A stretch of DNA of 40,087 bases from Flavobacterium sp. (lineage in GTDB: Bacteria > Bacteroidota > Bacteroidia > Flavobacteriales > Flavobacteriaceae), in the NCBI GenBank assembly GCA_023251135.1, contig JAHEZJ010000039.1, positions 1-40,087 of the forward strand. The letters run 5' to 3'. Below, one piece after another: positions 33,233 to 40,087 of the stretch (positions are counted from its first letter, which is position 1; each line of letters opens with the position of its first letter). Made by a program: the position numbers and the translations under genes. The notes beneath the pieces are model-generated. The model was given only the letters and a program-made list of their open reading frames with translations. It searched no databases and was not told where the DNA came from.

Positions 33233-36196
33233 ATGAGAAAAAATCTACTCGCATTAATGCTAGTTATAGGTGCTGTAACTTATGGACAAGTAGGTGTTGG
33301 TACTTCAAAACCTGATGCGTCTACAATGTTAGATATCGTATCTCATAATAAGGGGATTTTAATCCCTAGAGTTCCTTTGTTAAGTACAGTAGATATAAAA
33401 ACGATTAATAATGGTAATGAGAATAGCTTATTAGTTTTTAATACCCAAACGATTTCTGATGTTACGCCTGGTTTTTACTATTGGTATAATAACAAATGGA
33501 ATAGGATTTTAGTTTCCGGAGAGAGTAATAGTAATGTCTATTTAGCTGATGGTGTTGGTATTCCGCCTAACAAAGGAGAGATTGGGTATCCTGGGGATAA
33601 TATAGCGATGTATATTGATAATAAAACAAAAATACTTTATGTACGAGATCCGGATAATAATGATAAGTGGATTCCAATAAACGGAAAAAACGGAGCTGAT
33701 GTTATTACCGAAGCTGCAGGCGAGCCAGGAAAAGCAGGATCAATTACGACATTGGATGTGATTATAAAAGACCCAAATGGAGCGATTTATGCTTATGTTG
33801 GGAAAGATAACACTGCGGTAGGTCGTGATGCTGAATGGGCTTCAAAGTCTCGAAACTGGGTTAAAATCAATGGAGTTGTAGGAGACAAAGGAGACAAAGG
33901 AGACAAAGGTGATAAAGGTGACCAAGGTATTCAAGGGTTAGCCGGAGCAAAAGGAGTAAAGGGTGATAAAGGAGCAAAAGGAGATCAGGGCGTTCAAGGT
34001 TTAACCGGAGCGGCTGGTACTAAGGGTGATAAGGGAGACCAAGGTGTTCAAGGTTTGGCGGGATCAGCCGGAGCAAAAGGAGATAAAGGAGATCAGGGTG
34101 TTCAAGGTTTGACCGGAGCGGCTGGTGCTAAGGGTGATAAAGGAGATCAAGGTTTAGCTGGATCAGCTGGAGCAAAGGGTGACAAAGGTGATAAAGGTGA
34201 TAAAGGTGATAAAGGAGATCAGGGCGTTCAAGGTTTAACCGGAGCGGCTGGTGCTAAGGGTGATAAAGGAGACCAAGGGATTCAAGGTTTAGCCGGAGCA
34301 AAAGGAGATCAAGGAGACCAAGGATTAGCCGGAACAAAAGGTGCAAAAGGAGCAAAAGGAGATAAGGGAGACCAGGGTATTCAAGGTTTAACCGGATCAG
34401 ATGGTGCGAAAGGTGACAAAGGAGATCAGGGTGATAAAGGTTTAGCTGGATCAGCTGGAACAAAAGGTGATAAAGGTGATCAGGGTATTCAAGGTATAGC
34501 CGGAGCTGTTGGAGCAAAGGGTGATAAAGGTGATCAGGGCATTCAAGGTTTAACCGGAACAGCTGGAGCAAAAGGAGACAAAGGAGATCAGGGTATTCAA
34601 GGTTCAACCGGAGTAGCTGGTGCGAAAGGAGATAAAGGTGACCAAGGTATTCAGGGTTTAGCAGGATCTGTCGGAGCAAAAGGCGATAAAGGAGATCAGG
34701 GTATCCAAGGTTTAGCCGGAGTAGCTGGAGCAAAAGGAGATAAGGGCGATCAGGGCATTCAAGGTTTAACCGGAGCATCTGGAGCAAAAGGAGATAAAGG
34801 TGACCAGGGTATTCAAGGTTTAACCGGAGCATCTGGTGTGAAAGGAGATAAGGGAGATCAGGGAATTCAAGGTGTAGCCGGAACAGCTGGAGCAAAAGGA
34901 GACAAAGGAGACAAAGGAGACAAAGGAGATCCGGGTAATCAAGGTTTAGCGGGGGCAAAGGGTGATAAAGGAGATCAAGGTTTAACCGGAGCATCTGGAG
35001 CAAAAGGTGACAAAGGCGATCAGGGTATTCAAGGTTTAGCCGGATCAACTGGAGCAAAAGGAGATAAGGGAGATCAGGGTATCCAAGGTTTAGCGGGATC
35101 AGCTGCTGCGAAAGGAGACAAAGGAGATCAGGGTATTCAAGGTGTAGCCGGATCAGCTGGAGCAAAGGGTGACAAAGGAGATAAAGGTGACCAAGGTGAC
35201 CAAGGTGAGCAAGGTGAGCAAGGTTTTGCCGGAGCAGCCGGATTACAAGGGGACCAAGGAGATAAAGGAGATGCAGGAAATAAAGGAGATCAGGGTATCC
35301 AAGGTGTAGCCGGAGCTACTGGAGCAAAGGGTGACCAGGGTATCCAAGGTGTAGCCGGAGCTACTGGAGCAAAGGGTGATAAGGGTGACCAGGGTATTCA
35401 AGGTTTAACCGGAGCAGCTGGAGCGAAGGGAGATAAAGGCGATAGCGGAGCTTCTAATATTACTTTTAGCAATAGTTCGAGTGCAAACAATGCAACAATT
35501 ACGATAAACGGTAATACTAGTACAGGTGCAGCAATTGTAAATACAAATGCGCTATCAATTTCAAGTGGATCATTAAAGTCAACCATAAATGGAGTAGACA
35601 GTAATAGTATTAGTATGAAAGATGCAACCACAAATACGTTAAGTATTACCGGAGGAGTTTTAACTTCAGAAGTAAATAATGTTAAGTCTACTGCAAATGT
35701 TTTAGAAAAAGTTTCTAATGGATTGTCAGTAAATGCTGGAGAAGTAAAACTAGGAGGGAAATTAACAGGAGCTACTATTATTACCGCTACCACTAATGAG
35801 ACTTTGGCTTTACAGGGGTTACAATCTACCAGTACTTTAAATAGTGATAATATTATACTTGCTGATGCTACAACAGGAATATTGAAACTGGTATCTGCTG
35901 CTAAAATGCTACCCGCAATTGTAACAAAAACAAGCAATTATACCGCCTCACTTTCAGATGAAACAATCTTGGTTAATGCGGGTTCAGGGGCAGTAACGAT
36001 TTCTATCCCATCGGCATCATCTGCGTTAGGTAAAAAATTCAACATTAAAAAAATAGATAACACAAATAATAGTGTGACCGTTAGTCCTGCAAATAGTACG
36101 ATTGACGGAGTGGCAAGTTTAGTTGCTGATATAGCTTTTCAAGCCTGGGTAATCCAGTCAGACGGAGTGAATTGGTATGTGATTAGTCGCAACTAA
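33233..36196 (+). CDS. Secreted collagen-like (Gly-X-Y) repeat protein
   Basis: A 987-residue protein with signal peptide MRKNLLALMLVIGAVTYGQ. An N-terminal globular part (about 20-210) of a kind common in Flavobacterium surface proteins (VGVGTSKPDASTMLDI, GILIPRV) follows. About 520 residues of uninterrupted G-X-Y triplets (about 217-740) come next, dominated by GDK, GDQ, GIQ, GLA/GLT and GAK. A Thr/Ser-rich C-terminal head (about 740-987) ends SDGVNWYVISRN. Gly-X-Y tracts form triple helices, so a trimeric stalk with a C-terminal knob is likely. One triplet is broken: residue 625 is Ala (GCT at 35105-35107). No T9SS C-terminal domain is recognisable. The antisense reading frame over the repeats is an artefact. 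Confidence 0.9.
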   Translation: MRKNLLALMLVIGAVTYGQVGVGTSKPDASTMLDIVSHNKGILIPRVPLLSTVDIKTINNGNENSLLVFNTQTISDVTPGFYYWYNNKWNRILVSGESNSNVYLADGVGIPPNKGEIGYPGDNIAMYIDNKTKILYVRDPDNNDKWIPINGKNGADVITEAAGEPGKAGSITTLDVIIKDPNGAIYAYVGKDNTAVGRDAEWASKSRNWVKINGVVGDKGDKGDKGDKGDQGIQGLAGAKGVKGDKGAKGDQGVQGLTGAAGTKGDKGDQGVQGLAGSAGAKGDKGDQGVQGLTGAAGAKGDKGDQGLAGSAGAKGDKGDKGDKGDKGDQGVQGLTGAAGAKGDKGDQGIQGLAGAKGDQGDQGLAGTKGAKGAKGDKGDQGIQGLTGSDGAKGDKGDQGDKGLAGSAGTKGDKGDQGIQGIAGAVGAKGDKGDQGIQGLTGTAGAKGDKGDQGIQGSTGVAGAKGDKGDQGIQGLAGSVGAKGDKGDQGIQGLAGVAGAKGDKGDQGIQGLTGASGAKGDKGDQGIQGLTGASGVKGDKGDQGIQGVAGTAGAKGDKGDKGDKGDPGNQGLAGAKGDKGDQGLTGASGAKGDKGDQGIQGLAGSTGAKGDKGDQGIQGLAGSAAAKGDKGDQGIQGVAGSAGAKGDKGDKGDQGDQGEQGEQGFAGAAGLQGDQGDKGDAGNKGDQGIQGVAGATGAKGDQGIQGVAGATGAKGDKGDQGIQGLTGAAGAKGDKGDSGASNITFSNSSSANNATITINGNTSTGAAIVNTNALSISSGSLKSTINGVDSNSISMKDATTNTLSITGGVLTSEVNNVKSTANVLEKVSNGLSVNAGEVKLGGKLTGATIITATTNETLALQGLQSTSTLNSDNIILADATTGILKLVSAAKMLPAIVTKTSNYTASLSDETILVNAGSGAVTISIPSASSALGKKFNIKKIDNTNNSVTVSPANSTIDGVASLVADIAFQAWVIQSDGVNWYVISRN
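33881..35449. repeat. DNA tandem repeats encoding the Gly-X-Y tract
   Basis: About 1.57 kb of near-repeats inside the collagen-like gene. The commonest unit is 54 bp (18 residues, of the type GAKGDKGDQGIQGLTGAA), with shorter insertions of 9-bp GDK triplets. Units differ at synonymous positions (GGT/GGA, GAT/GAC), so the tract is diverged rather than a fresh expansion. It is still prone to slippage and to mis-assembly. Confidence 0.85.
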
Positions 36197-36239
36197 TTAA
36201 AGTCAGTAAATGGAATAGAGAGCTAAAGTAAAATAACAA

Positions 36240-37466
36240 ATGATTAAGATGAGATTATTAAATTTAAAAGGCGGGCTGCTTTTATTACTTCCTTATTTTG
36301 TTTCTGCCCAAACAATCAATAAAGGAGAGCTTTTTGTCGCCCCAAATACTCAGTTAAGTTCTATAGGTGCTTTAGATAATACTACTACAGGTGTTGTAAT
36401 TAATGATGGCGAACTTTTTTTGTACAGCCATTTGAACAATAGTGGTTTGGTAAGTTTTAGTCGTGGTAATTCTTCAGGTATAACACGATTGTATGGAGAA
36501 TCCGGATATCAGAATATTTCCGGATCTGTCCCAATCGAAATGAATAATGTAGAATTTAAAAACAGTAATAGTGATAAGGGCGCTGCTTTTCACGTTTCTA
36601 ATTATTTAAGTATTTTCGGTACAGCCGACTTTAAAGAAGGAATTATAGATGATGATTCATATGATGGTGTAGTTATTTTTGAAAACGGCTCAAGTTGTTT
36701 AAATGCGAGCGATAAATCTTTTATAGATGGCGAAGTAAAGAAAATAGGAAATAAAGACTTTACCTTTCCTATTGGAGATAAATTAAAGTACCGTTCTGTA
36801 GGGATTTCTGCTCTTAAAATAGATTCCGATGCCTTTAGTGGAAAATACTTTTTGGAGAATGCAGATAATTTATATCCTCTTAAAAATAAAGAAAAAAATA
36901 TTCTAATTATAAACAACAAAGAGTATTGGACAGTCAAAAAAGCAGGAGCTGCTTCCGACATTATAATTACTTTAAGTTGGGATGAAGCTACAACTCCTGC
37001 AACTATTATTGAATCACCTTCTGATATCCATATTGTGCGTTGGGATAACGGTAAAAAGGTTTGGGTTGATCAAGGCGGAATAGTTAATCTTCAGGATAAA
37101 ACAGTCTCTTCTCCTGCTACTATATCAGGTGAAGGAGTATTTACTATTGCAAAATTTAAAAAAACGAACTCTTTTGTAGTATACAATTCAATTTCCCCAA
37201 ATAACGATGGATTAAATGAATACTTGAGAATTGACGGGTTGGAGGGAACCGAAAACGAAGTTGAAATATACAATCGTTGGGGAGTAAAAGTATTTCAGAC
37301 TACAGCATATGGCACCAAAGAAAATGTTTTTGATGGTTTTTGTAATGTTAAAAACCTTCTTTTAAGAAATGAAAAACTACCGAGCGGAACTTATTTTTAT
37401 ATTCTTTCAGTTACCAAAGATATGGTGGACACTAAACAAACCGGATATCTATACCTAAGCGAATAA
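36240..37466 (+). CDS. T9SS type B sorting-domain protein (gliding motility-associated C-terminal domain)
   Basis: A 408-residue secreted protein with signal peptide (LLNLKGGLLLLLPYFVSAQ). The middle part is beta-rich and repeat-poor. The CHU_C-type C-terminal domain starts at about 316 (SISPNNDGLNEYLRIDG, S319), continues through EIYNRWGVKVFQT and ends LPSGTYFYILSV...GYLYLSE. That domain directs export through the type IX secretion system and surface attachment (type B signal). It starts 43 bp after the collagen-like gene, so the two are likely one operon. The pair may form a surface structure, the second protein acting as anchor or partner for the stalk (inference). Confidence 0.88.
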   Translation: MIKMRLLNLKGGLLLLLPYFVSAQTINKGELFVAPNTQLSSIGALDNTTTGVVINDGELFLYSHLNNSGLVSFSRGNSSGITRLYGESGYQNISGSVPIEMNNVEFKNSNSDKGAAFHVSNYLSIFGTADFKEGIIDDDSYDGVVIFENGSSCLNASDKSFIDGEVKKIGNKDFTFPIGDKLKYRSVGISALKIDSDAFSGKYFLENADNLYPLKNKEKNILIINNKEYWTVKKAGAASDIIITLSWDEATTPATIIESPSDIHIVRWDNGKKVWVDQGGIVNLQDKTVSSPATISGEGVFTIAKFKKTNSFVVYNSISPNNDGLNEYLRIDGLEGTENEVEIYNRWGVKVFQTTAYGTKENVFDGFCNVKNLLLRNEKLPSGTYFYILSVTKDMVDTKQTGYLYLSE

Positions 37467-37837
37467 ACAAACAGTATTTTTAATTAAAAAAAGATTAATT
37501 ATTCAAACTGTAATTGCAGCTGTTTCTTTCATATTCGTATAGTTGGAGTGCATAATAGTACTGTCTCACTATAAGTAATAGTTTCATTTATGACCTATGT
37601 TAAACCGGATGTTACACAAACTAAACCATCTATTATATTAGAAGTACTCATTTGTAAATATATTTTATTTTTGTAAGAAATATCAATGGCTATTGTCAAA
37701 AAGTAGTGTTGGGAGCAGGTTTGTTTTGTGGAGTTTTCTCCTGTGAAATTTATTACATGCTAAAAATTACCCTGCCGGAAATAACAGATTTGATAGAAGT
37801 TAAGATTAATTTGTGAACCGTTTAATAAAATAAGTTT
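37467..37837. promoter_or_regulatory. 371-bp gene-free gap upstream of the LytTR gene, with one -7-like element
   Basis: An A/T-rich gap without coding signal. TATTTTTG at 37666-37673 fits the Bacteroidetes -7 consensus TAnnTTTG and lies about 165 bp before the LytTR start. No TTG lies 17-23 bases upstream, so the promoter call is weak. No terminator hairpin is obvious after the T9SS substrate gene. Confidence 0.3.
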
Positions 37838-38179
37838 ATGGATAATAAAAAGAAAAAATATATTTTAATCTCTTCTTTTGATAAAGTTGATTTTATTCAA
37901 GTAGATCAAATTATATGTTGCGTGGCGGATGGTAGATACACAAGCATTTTTACACTTGATGGAAAAGAACATGTTGCATGCCAGAATTTAGGCAAATATG
38001 AAGATGATCTTAATGACGAGATTTTTTTTAGAATTCATCAATCTTATATCGTTAATGTCAGTCATATCTGCAGAATTAAAAAGAATGAAGGATTCTTCTG
38101 TGAAATGACAAACAATATGACATTGCCAATTTCAAGCAGAAAACAAAAAGGATTTCGTGAATTTATCGGACTGAAGTAA
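37838..38179 (+). CDS. Stand-alone LytTR DNA-binding protein
   Basis: A 113-residue protein that is almost wholly one LytTR domain: KYILISSFDKVDFIQVDQIICCVADGRYTSIFTLDG, then FFRIHQSYIVNVSHICRIKK, and LPISSRKQKGFREF at the end. LytTR domains bind DNA and usually sit behind a receiver domain; here there is none, nor a membrane segment. It may regulate the neighbouring surface-protein genes (inference). The ATG follows an A/T-rich leader. Confidence 0.85.
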   Translation: MDNKKKKYILISSFDKVDFIQVDQIICCVADGRYTSIFTLDGKEHVACQNLGKYEDDLNDEIFFRIHQSYIVNVSHICRIKKNEGFFCEMTNNMTLPISSRKQKGFREFIGLK

Positions 38180-38347
38180 ATGAGGTGAACTGTACCATAA
38201 TTTAAGGCCACTGAATAAATTGTACTGCAGAGTACATAAGTTTAAACTGGTCTTTAGAAAAGAAAAGTAATATTTATGGATTTTAAAACAAACAAGCATT
38301 AAACAAACTTATTTTGATGGTGTAAAATGAAATAAAGAAGGCAGCAT

Positions 38348-38379
38348 TACGTTTGATATGGATTGATTTCTTAGATTTG
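38348..38379 (+). promoter_or_regulatory. Candidate Bacteroidetes-type promoter for the YheT-like gene
   Basis: TAGATTTG (38372-38379) fits the -7 consensus TAnnTTTG. TTG at 38353-38355 lies 16 bases upstream, just short of the usual 17-23. The start codon is 25 bp downstream. TACGTTTG at 38348-38355 is an overlapping alternative -7 element. Confidence 0.4.
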
Positions 38380-38404
38380 TATAGCACCATAAAAACATTT
38401 TGTC

Positions 38405-39376
38405 ATGCCAATAATTGAACAATCAGAATACAATTTGCCTTCTATTATTCATCGCAACAGACATATTTCTACTATTTATGCTGCTTTGTTTAAAAAGTAT
38501 GAAGTTCCGGGTTATACAAGAGAAAAACACGAGTTAAGCGACGGCGATTTTATAAATATCGATTTTATTATAAACGATTCCAAAAAAGCAGTCATTTTAT
38601 GCCATGGATTAGAGGGTGATTCGCGCAGAACGTACAACAATAGCTGTGCCGCTTATTTTCAGGAAAAGGGGTTCTCTGTTTTTGCATGGAACAATCGTAC
38701 CTGCGGAGGAGAGATGAACCGTCTTCCGAGACTTTATCATCACGGTGCGGTCGATGATCTTGACGAAGTAGTGCAGTTTGTTCTGCAAAAAAAAGAATTC
38801 GAAGATGTTTATTTGATCGGATATTCAATGGGAGGAGTTCAGCTATTGAATTATCTGGGATGGACAAAAATCGATAAACGTATAAAGGCAGCGGTCTCTA
38901 TTTCTGTGCCAACTCATATTGCAACCAGTGCTGCTGTACTCAAGCAAGGTTTTAACAGAGTCTATTTAAAGAACTTTACAATTGATATTAAAAGAAAGCT
39001 AAAATACAAAGCGGCACAGTTTCCTGATTTTATTAACCGCGACCAGATTGATAAAATCTCGTCATTTGATGAAGTCGATCAGTATTTTACAGCACCGCTA
39101 CATGGCTTTGCAAGTCGGGATGATTACTACCAGAGGGTTTCTCCGGAATTTTCGCTTCAAAACATTACGACTCCGGTTTTAATCATTAATTCATTAGATG
39201 ATCCATTTTTGGGCGAAAGATGTTACCCCAGAGCCATAGCCCAGGATAGTGCATATGTTTATCTGGAAACTCCAAAATATGGAGGGCACTGCGCTTTCCC
39301 TCTGCGCGATTCAATGTATTCCTATGTAGAGAAAAGAGCTTACGAGTTTTTCGAATCCTTTAAAGGACTCGCTTGA
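38405..39376 (+). CDS. YheT-like alpha/beta hydrolase
   Basis: A 323-residue hydrolase of the YheT/EMB8 family. LCHGLEGDSRRTY is the oxyanion region. GYSMGGVQ gives Ser141, NSLDDPF gives D265/D266, and GGHCAF gives H295. The N terminus (HISTIYAALF) is also typical of the family, as is the absence of a signal peptide. The physiological substrate of the family is not established. It looks like a housekeeping neighbour outside the NRPS cluster. Confidence 0.88.
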   Translation: MPIIEQSEYNLPSIIHRNRHISTIYAALFKKYEVPGYTREKHELSDGDFINIDFIINDSKKAVILCHGLEGDSRRTYNNSCAAYFQEKGFSVFAWNNRTCGGEMNRLPRLYHHGAVDDLDEVVQFVLQKKEFEDVYLIGYSMGGVQLLNYLGWTKIDKRIKAAVSISVPTHIATSAAVLKQGFNRVYLKNFTIDIKRKLKYKAAQFPDFINRDQIDKISSFDEVDQYFTAPLHGFASRDDYYQRVSPEFSLQNITTPVLIINSLDDPFLGERCYPRAIAQDSAYVYLETPKYGGHCAFPLRDSMYSYVEKRAYEFFESFKGLA

Positions 39377-39444
39377 TGTTTTAAGAAGTGTAATTGAATA
39401 GAAGTTATCGATAGTTTAAATTAAACACCTACTTATATAGTACC

Positions 39445-39480
39445 AACCCGACAGGTTTCCAAAACCTGTCGGGTTTATTT
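39445..39480 (+). terminator. Intrinsic terminator hairpin, copy 1
   Basis: AACCCGACAGGTTT (39445-39458) pairs perfectly with AAACCTGTCGGGTT (39462-39475) around a 3-base loop and is followed by a T-rich run to 39481. It lies 68 bp after the YheT-like gene, so it probably ends that transcript. It is the same sequence as the hairpin at 39746-39778. Confidence 0.8.
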
Positions 39481-39745
39481 TTTGCTACCTTAATATATAG
39501 AAGTACTTTTTGTCCGGCCGGACGAAAATATAATAAGAGCTGTTTTGTCCGGCTGAGCGAAGTCGAAGCCATCAAGTTTGGAATTTTGAATTTGGAATTT
39601 GAATTTTTTAGAAGCCATCTCCCGCTATTCGCTACAATCTTTTGCTTTTTAAAGGAAAAAGCAAAAGGATTTCCACTTCTATCGGGGCTAGGGAGGAGGT
39701 TTTCAAAAGAAAACAACCCAAAAAACAAAAACGCAGCGTCCTTTT

Positions 39746-39778
39746 AAACCCGACAGGTTTCAAAAACCTGTCGGGTTT
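39746..39778. repeat. Hairpin element, copy 2
   Basis: AAACCCGACAGGTTT (39746-39760) pairs with AAACCTGTCGGGTTT (39764-39778) around loop CAA. It repeats the hairpin 300 bp upstream, but no gene ends here. It is either a dispersed palindromic repeat or a back-up terminator isolating the promoters downstream. Confidence 0.8.
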
Positions 39779-39885
39779 GTTGTTCATTCTACTTAAAAAC
39801 CACAACAGAACTAAAAAACTTATCTCTGTAAAAGCACTTATATCAGCTACTTGAAAAAAACATCAAAAATACTTCTATAAAAAGC

Positions 39886-39915
39886 TTGTAAAAGCGAATA
39901 AAGTGTCTACTTTTG
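39886..39915 (+). promoter_or_regulatory. Strong Bacteroidetes promoter P1 (TTG-N19-TACTTTTG)
   Basis: TTG at 39886-39888 (in AAGCTTG) and TACTTTTG at 39908-39915 are 19 bases apart, an exact fit to the Flavobacterium consensus TTG-N17-23-TAnnTTTG. CACCCGC follows. Transcription would begin about 39920. There is no gene before the window ends. Confidence 0.8.
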
Positions 39916-40005
39916 CACCCGCAACAGCGACAGACGTTCACCGAAATACTGGCAAGAAAGAGAATCAAAACGAAAAGAAATTTTCAAATAAAAATTCAAA
40001 AAAGC

Positions 40006-40036
40006 TTGCGAGAATGGAAAACGGATATTACATTTG
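40006..40036 (+). promoter_or_regulatory. Strong Bacteroidetes promoter P2 (TTG-N20-TACATTTG)
   Basis: TTG at 40006-40008 (again in AAGCTTG) and TACATTTG at 40029-40036 are 20 bases apart, with CACCCCGC following, almost the same as P1 120 bp upstream. The leader that starts here (ACGGGAAGCTCATTGAAAG...) has no start codon context and runs off the window. A stable-RNA operon is the likely target. Confidence 0.8.
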
Positions 40037-40087
40037 CACCCCGCAAAACACGGGAAGCTCATTGAAAGATTGGAAGGAGAAAGAAGA

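Larger units (their letters stand above)
39377..39880. other. Gene-free region with repeated hairpins and a palindromic element
   Basis: No convincing gene. Short reading frames here start or end inside the hairpins and have no domain or leader. The region contains the two copies of the AACCCGACAGGTTT hairpin. Between them is a palindromic element near 39512-39523 (GTCCGGCCGGAC) with a nearby GGCTGAGCGAAGTCGAAGCC (39551-39570), a short sequence common as an intergenic repeat in many Flavobacteriaceae. Confidence 0.6.

Noticed and set aside
34254-35165. 303-residue minus-strand reading frame over the collagen-like repeats
   Set aside because: Low-complexity Leu/Pro/Tyr translation is the antisense image of Gly-X-Y repeats; no start context, domain or independent support.
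35398-35937. 179-residue minus-strand reading frame in the collagen-like gene's C-terminal region
   Set aside because: Mirror of a confident secreted-protein gene; hydrophobic low-complexity translation with no family features.
39429-39728. 99-residue minus-strand frame near the right end
   Set aside because: Begins and ends in repeat sequence and reads through the terminator hairpin; no recognisable protein features.
39642-39854. 70-residue + strand frame near the right end
   Set aside because: Runs through the hairpin at 39746-39778, basic low-complexity translation, no leader or family; treated as non-coding.

Overview
This AT-rich window looks like Flavobacterium or a close relative in the Flavobacteriaceae. 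The evidence is Bacteroidetes-type promoters (TTG-N19/20-TAnnTTTG) at the right edge, no Shine-Dalgarno sequences at most starts, a type B type IX secretion (T9SS) sorting domain, an outer-membrane beta-barrel receptor of the OMP_b-brl_3 kind, and intergenic repeats of a Flavobacterium style. Everything recognisable is on the + strand.

Positions 1-30755 hold most of a non-ribosomal peptide (NRP) cluster whose left part lies outside the window. NRPS-1 (reading open from base 1) is T / C-LLM-A-T, with a flavin luciferase-like monooxygenase (LLM) between C and A. An in-frame TAG at 85-87 cuts it at the start of the C domain. It is followed tightly by an aminotransferase, a hydroxymandelate-synthase/HPPD-like dioxygenase and a GlcD-type FAD oxidase. 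Together these look like a 4-hydroxyphenylglycine (Hpg) supply cassette in which the usual FMN-dependent mandelate oxidase is replaced by an unrelated flavoenzyme. NRPS-2 (8.9 kb) is TubC_N docking-C-T-C-A-T-C-A-T-TE, and its first module has no A domain. Behind it come a CmlA-like diiron beta-hydroxylase and a type II thioesterase.

Positions 20.4-25.2 kb hold a small secreted protein, a TonB-dependent-type outer-membrane receptor and a PvdE/SyrD-like cyclic-peptide ABC exporter. NRPS-3 (C-A-T-C) then reads a near-perfect glycine code and ends in an unpaired C domain. A Sfp-type phosphopantetheinyl transferase with a TTG start follows, then a TAP-like alpha/beta hydrolase with a four-helix membrane tail. 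A strong hairpin terminator at 32852-32896 closes this region.

The right part holds a 987-residue secreted collagen-like (Gly-X-Y) protein, a T9SS type B substrate, a stand-alone LytTR regulator and a YheT-like hydrolase. The last 700 bp have no gene. They carry two copies of one hairpin element and, at the very edge, two near-identical strong promoters in tandem that probably drive an rRNA or tRNA operon just outside the window.

Inferred working model: Hpg is made in the cell; NRPS-1, -2 and -3 (activated by the PPTase) assemble a peptide containing Gly, a His/Tyr-like residue (probably beta-hydroxylated), a basic residue and an alpha- or N-oxidised residue; the TE releases it; the ABC transporter exports it. 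Product structure, module order and functionality of NRPS-1 cannot be fixed from this sequence.
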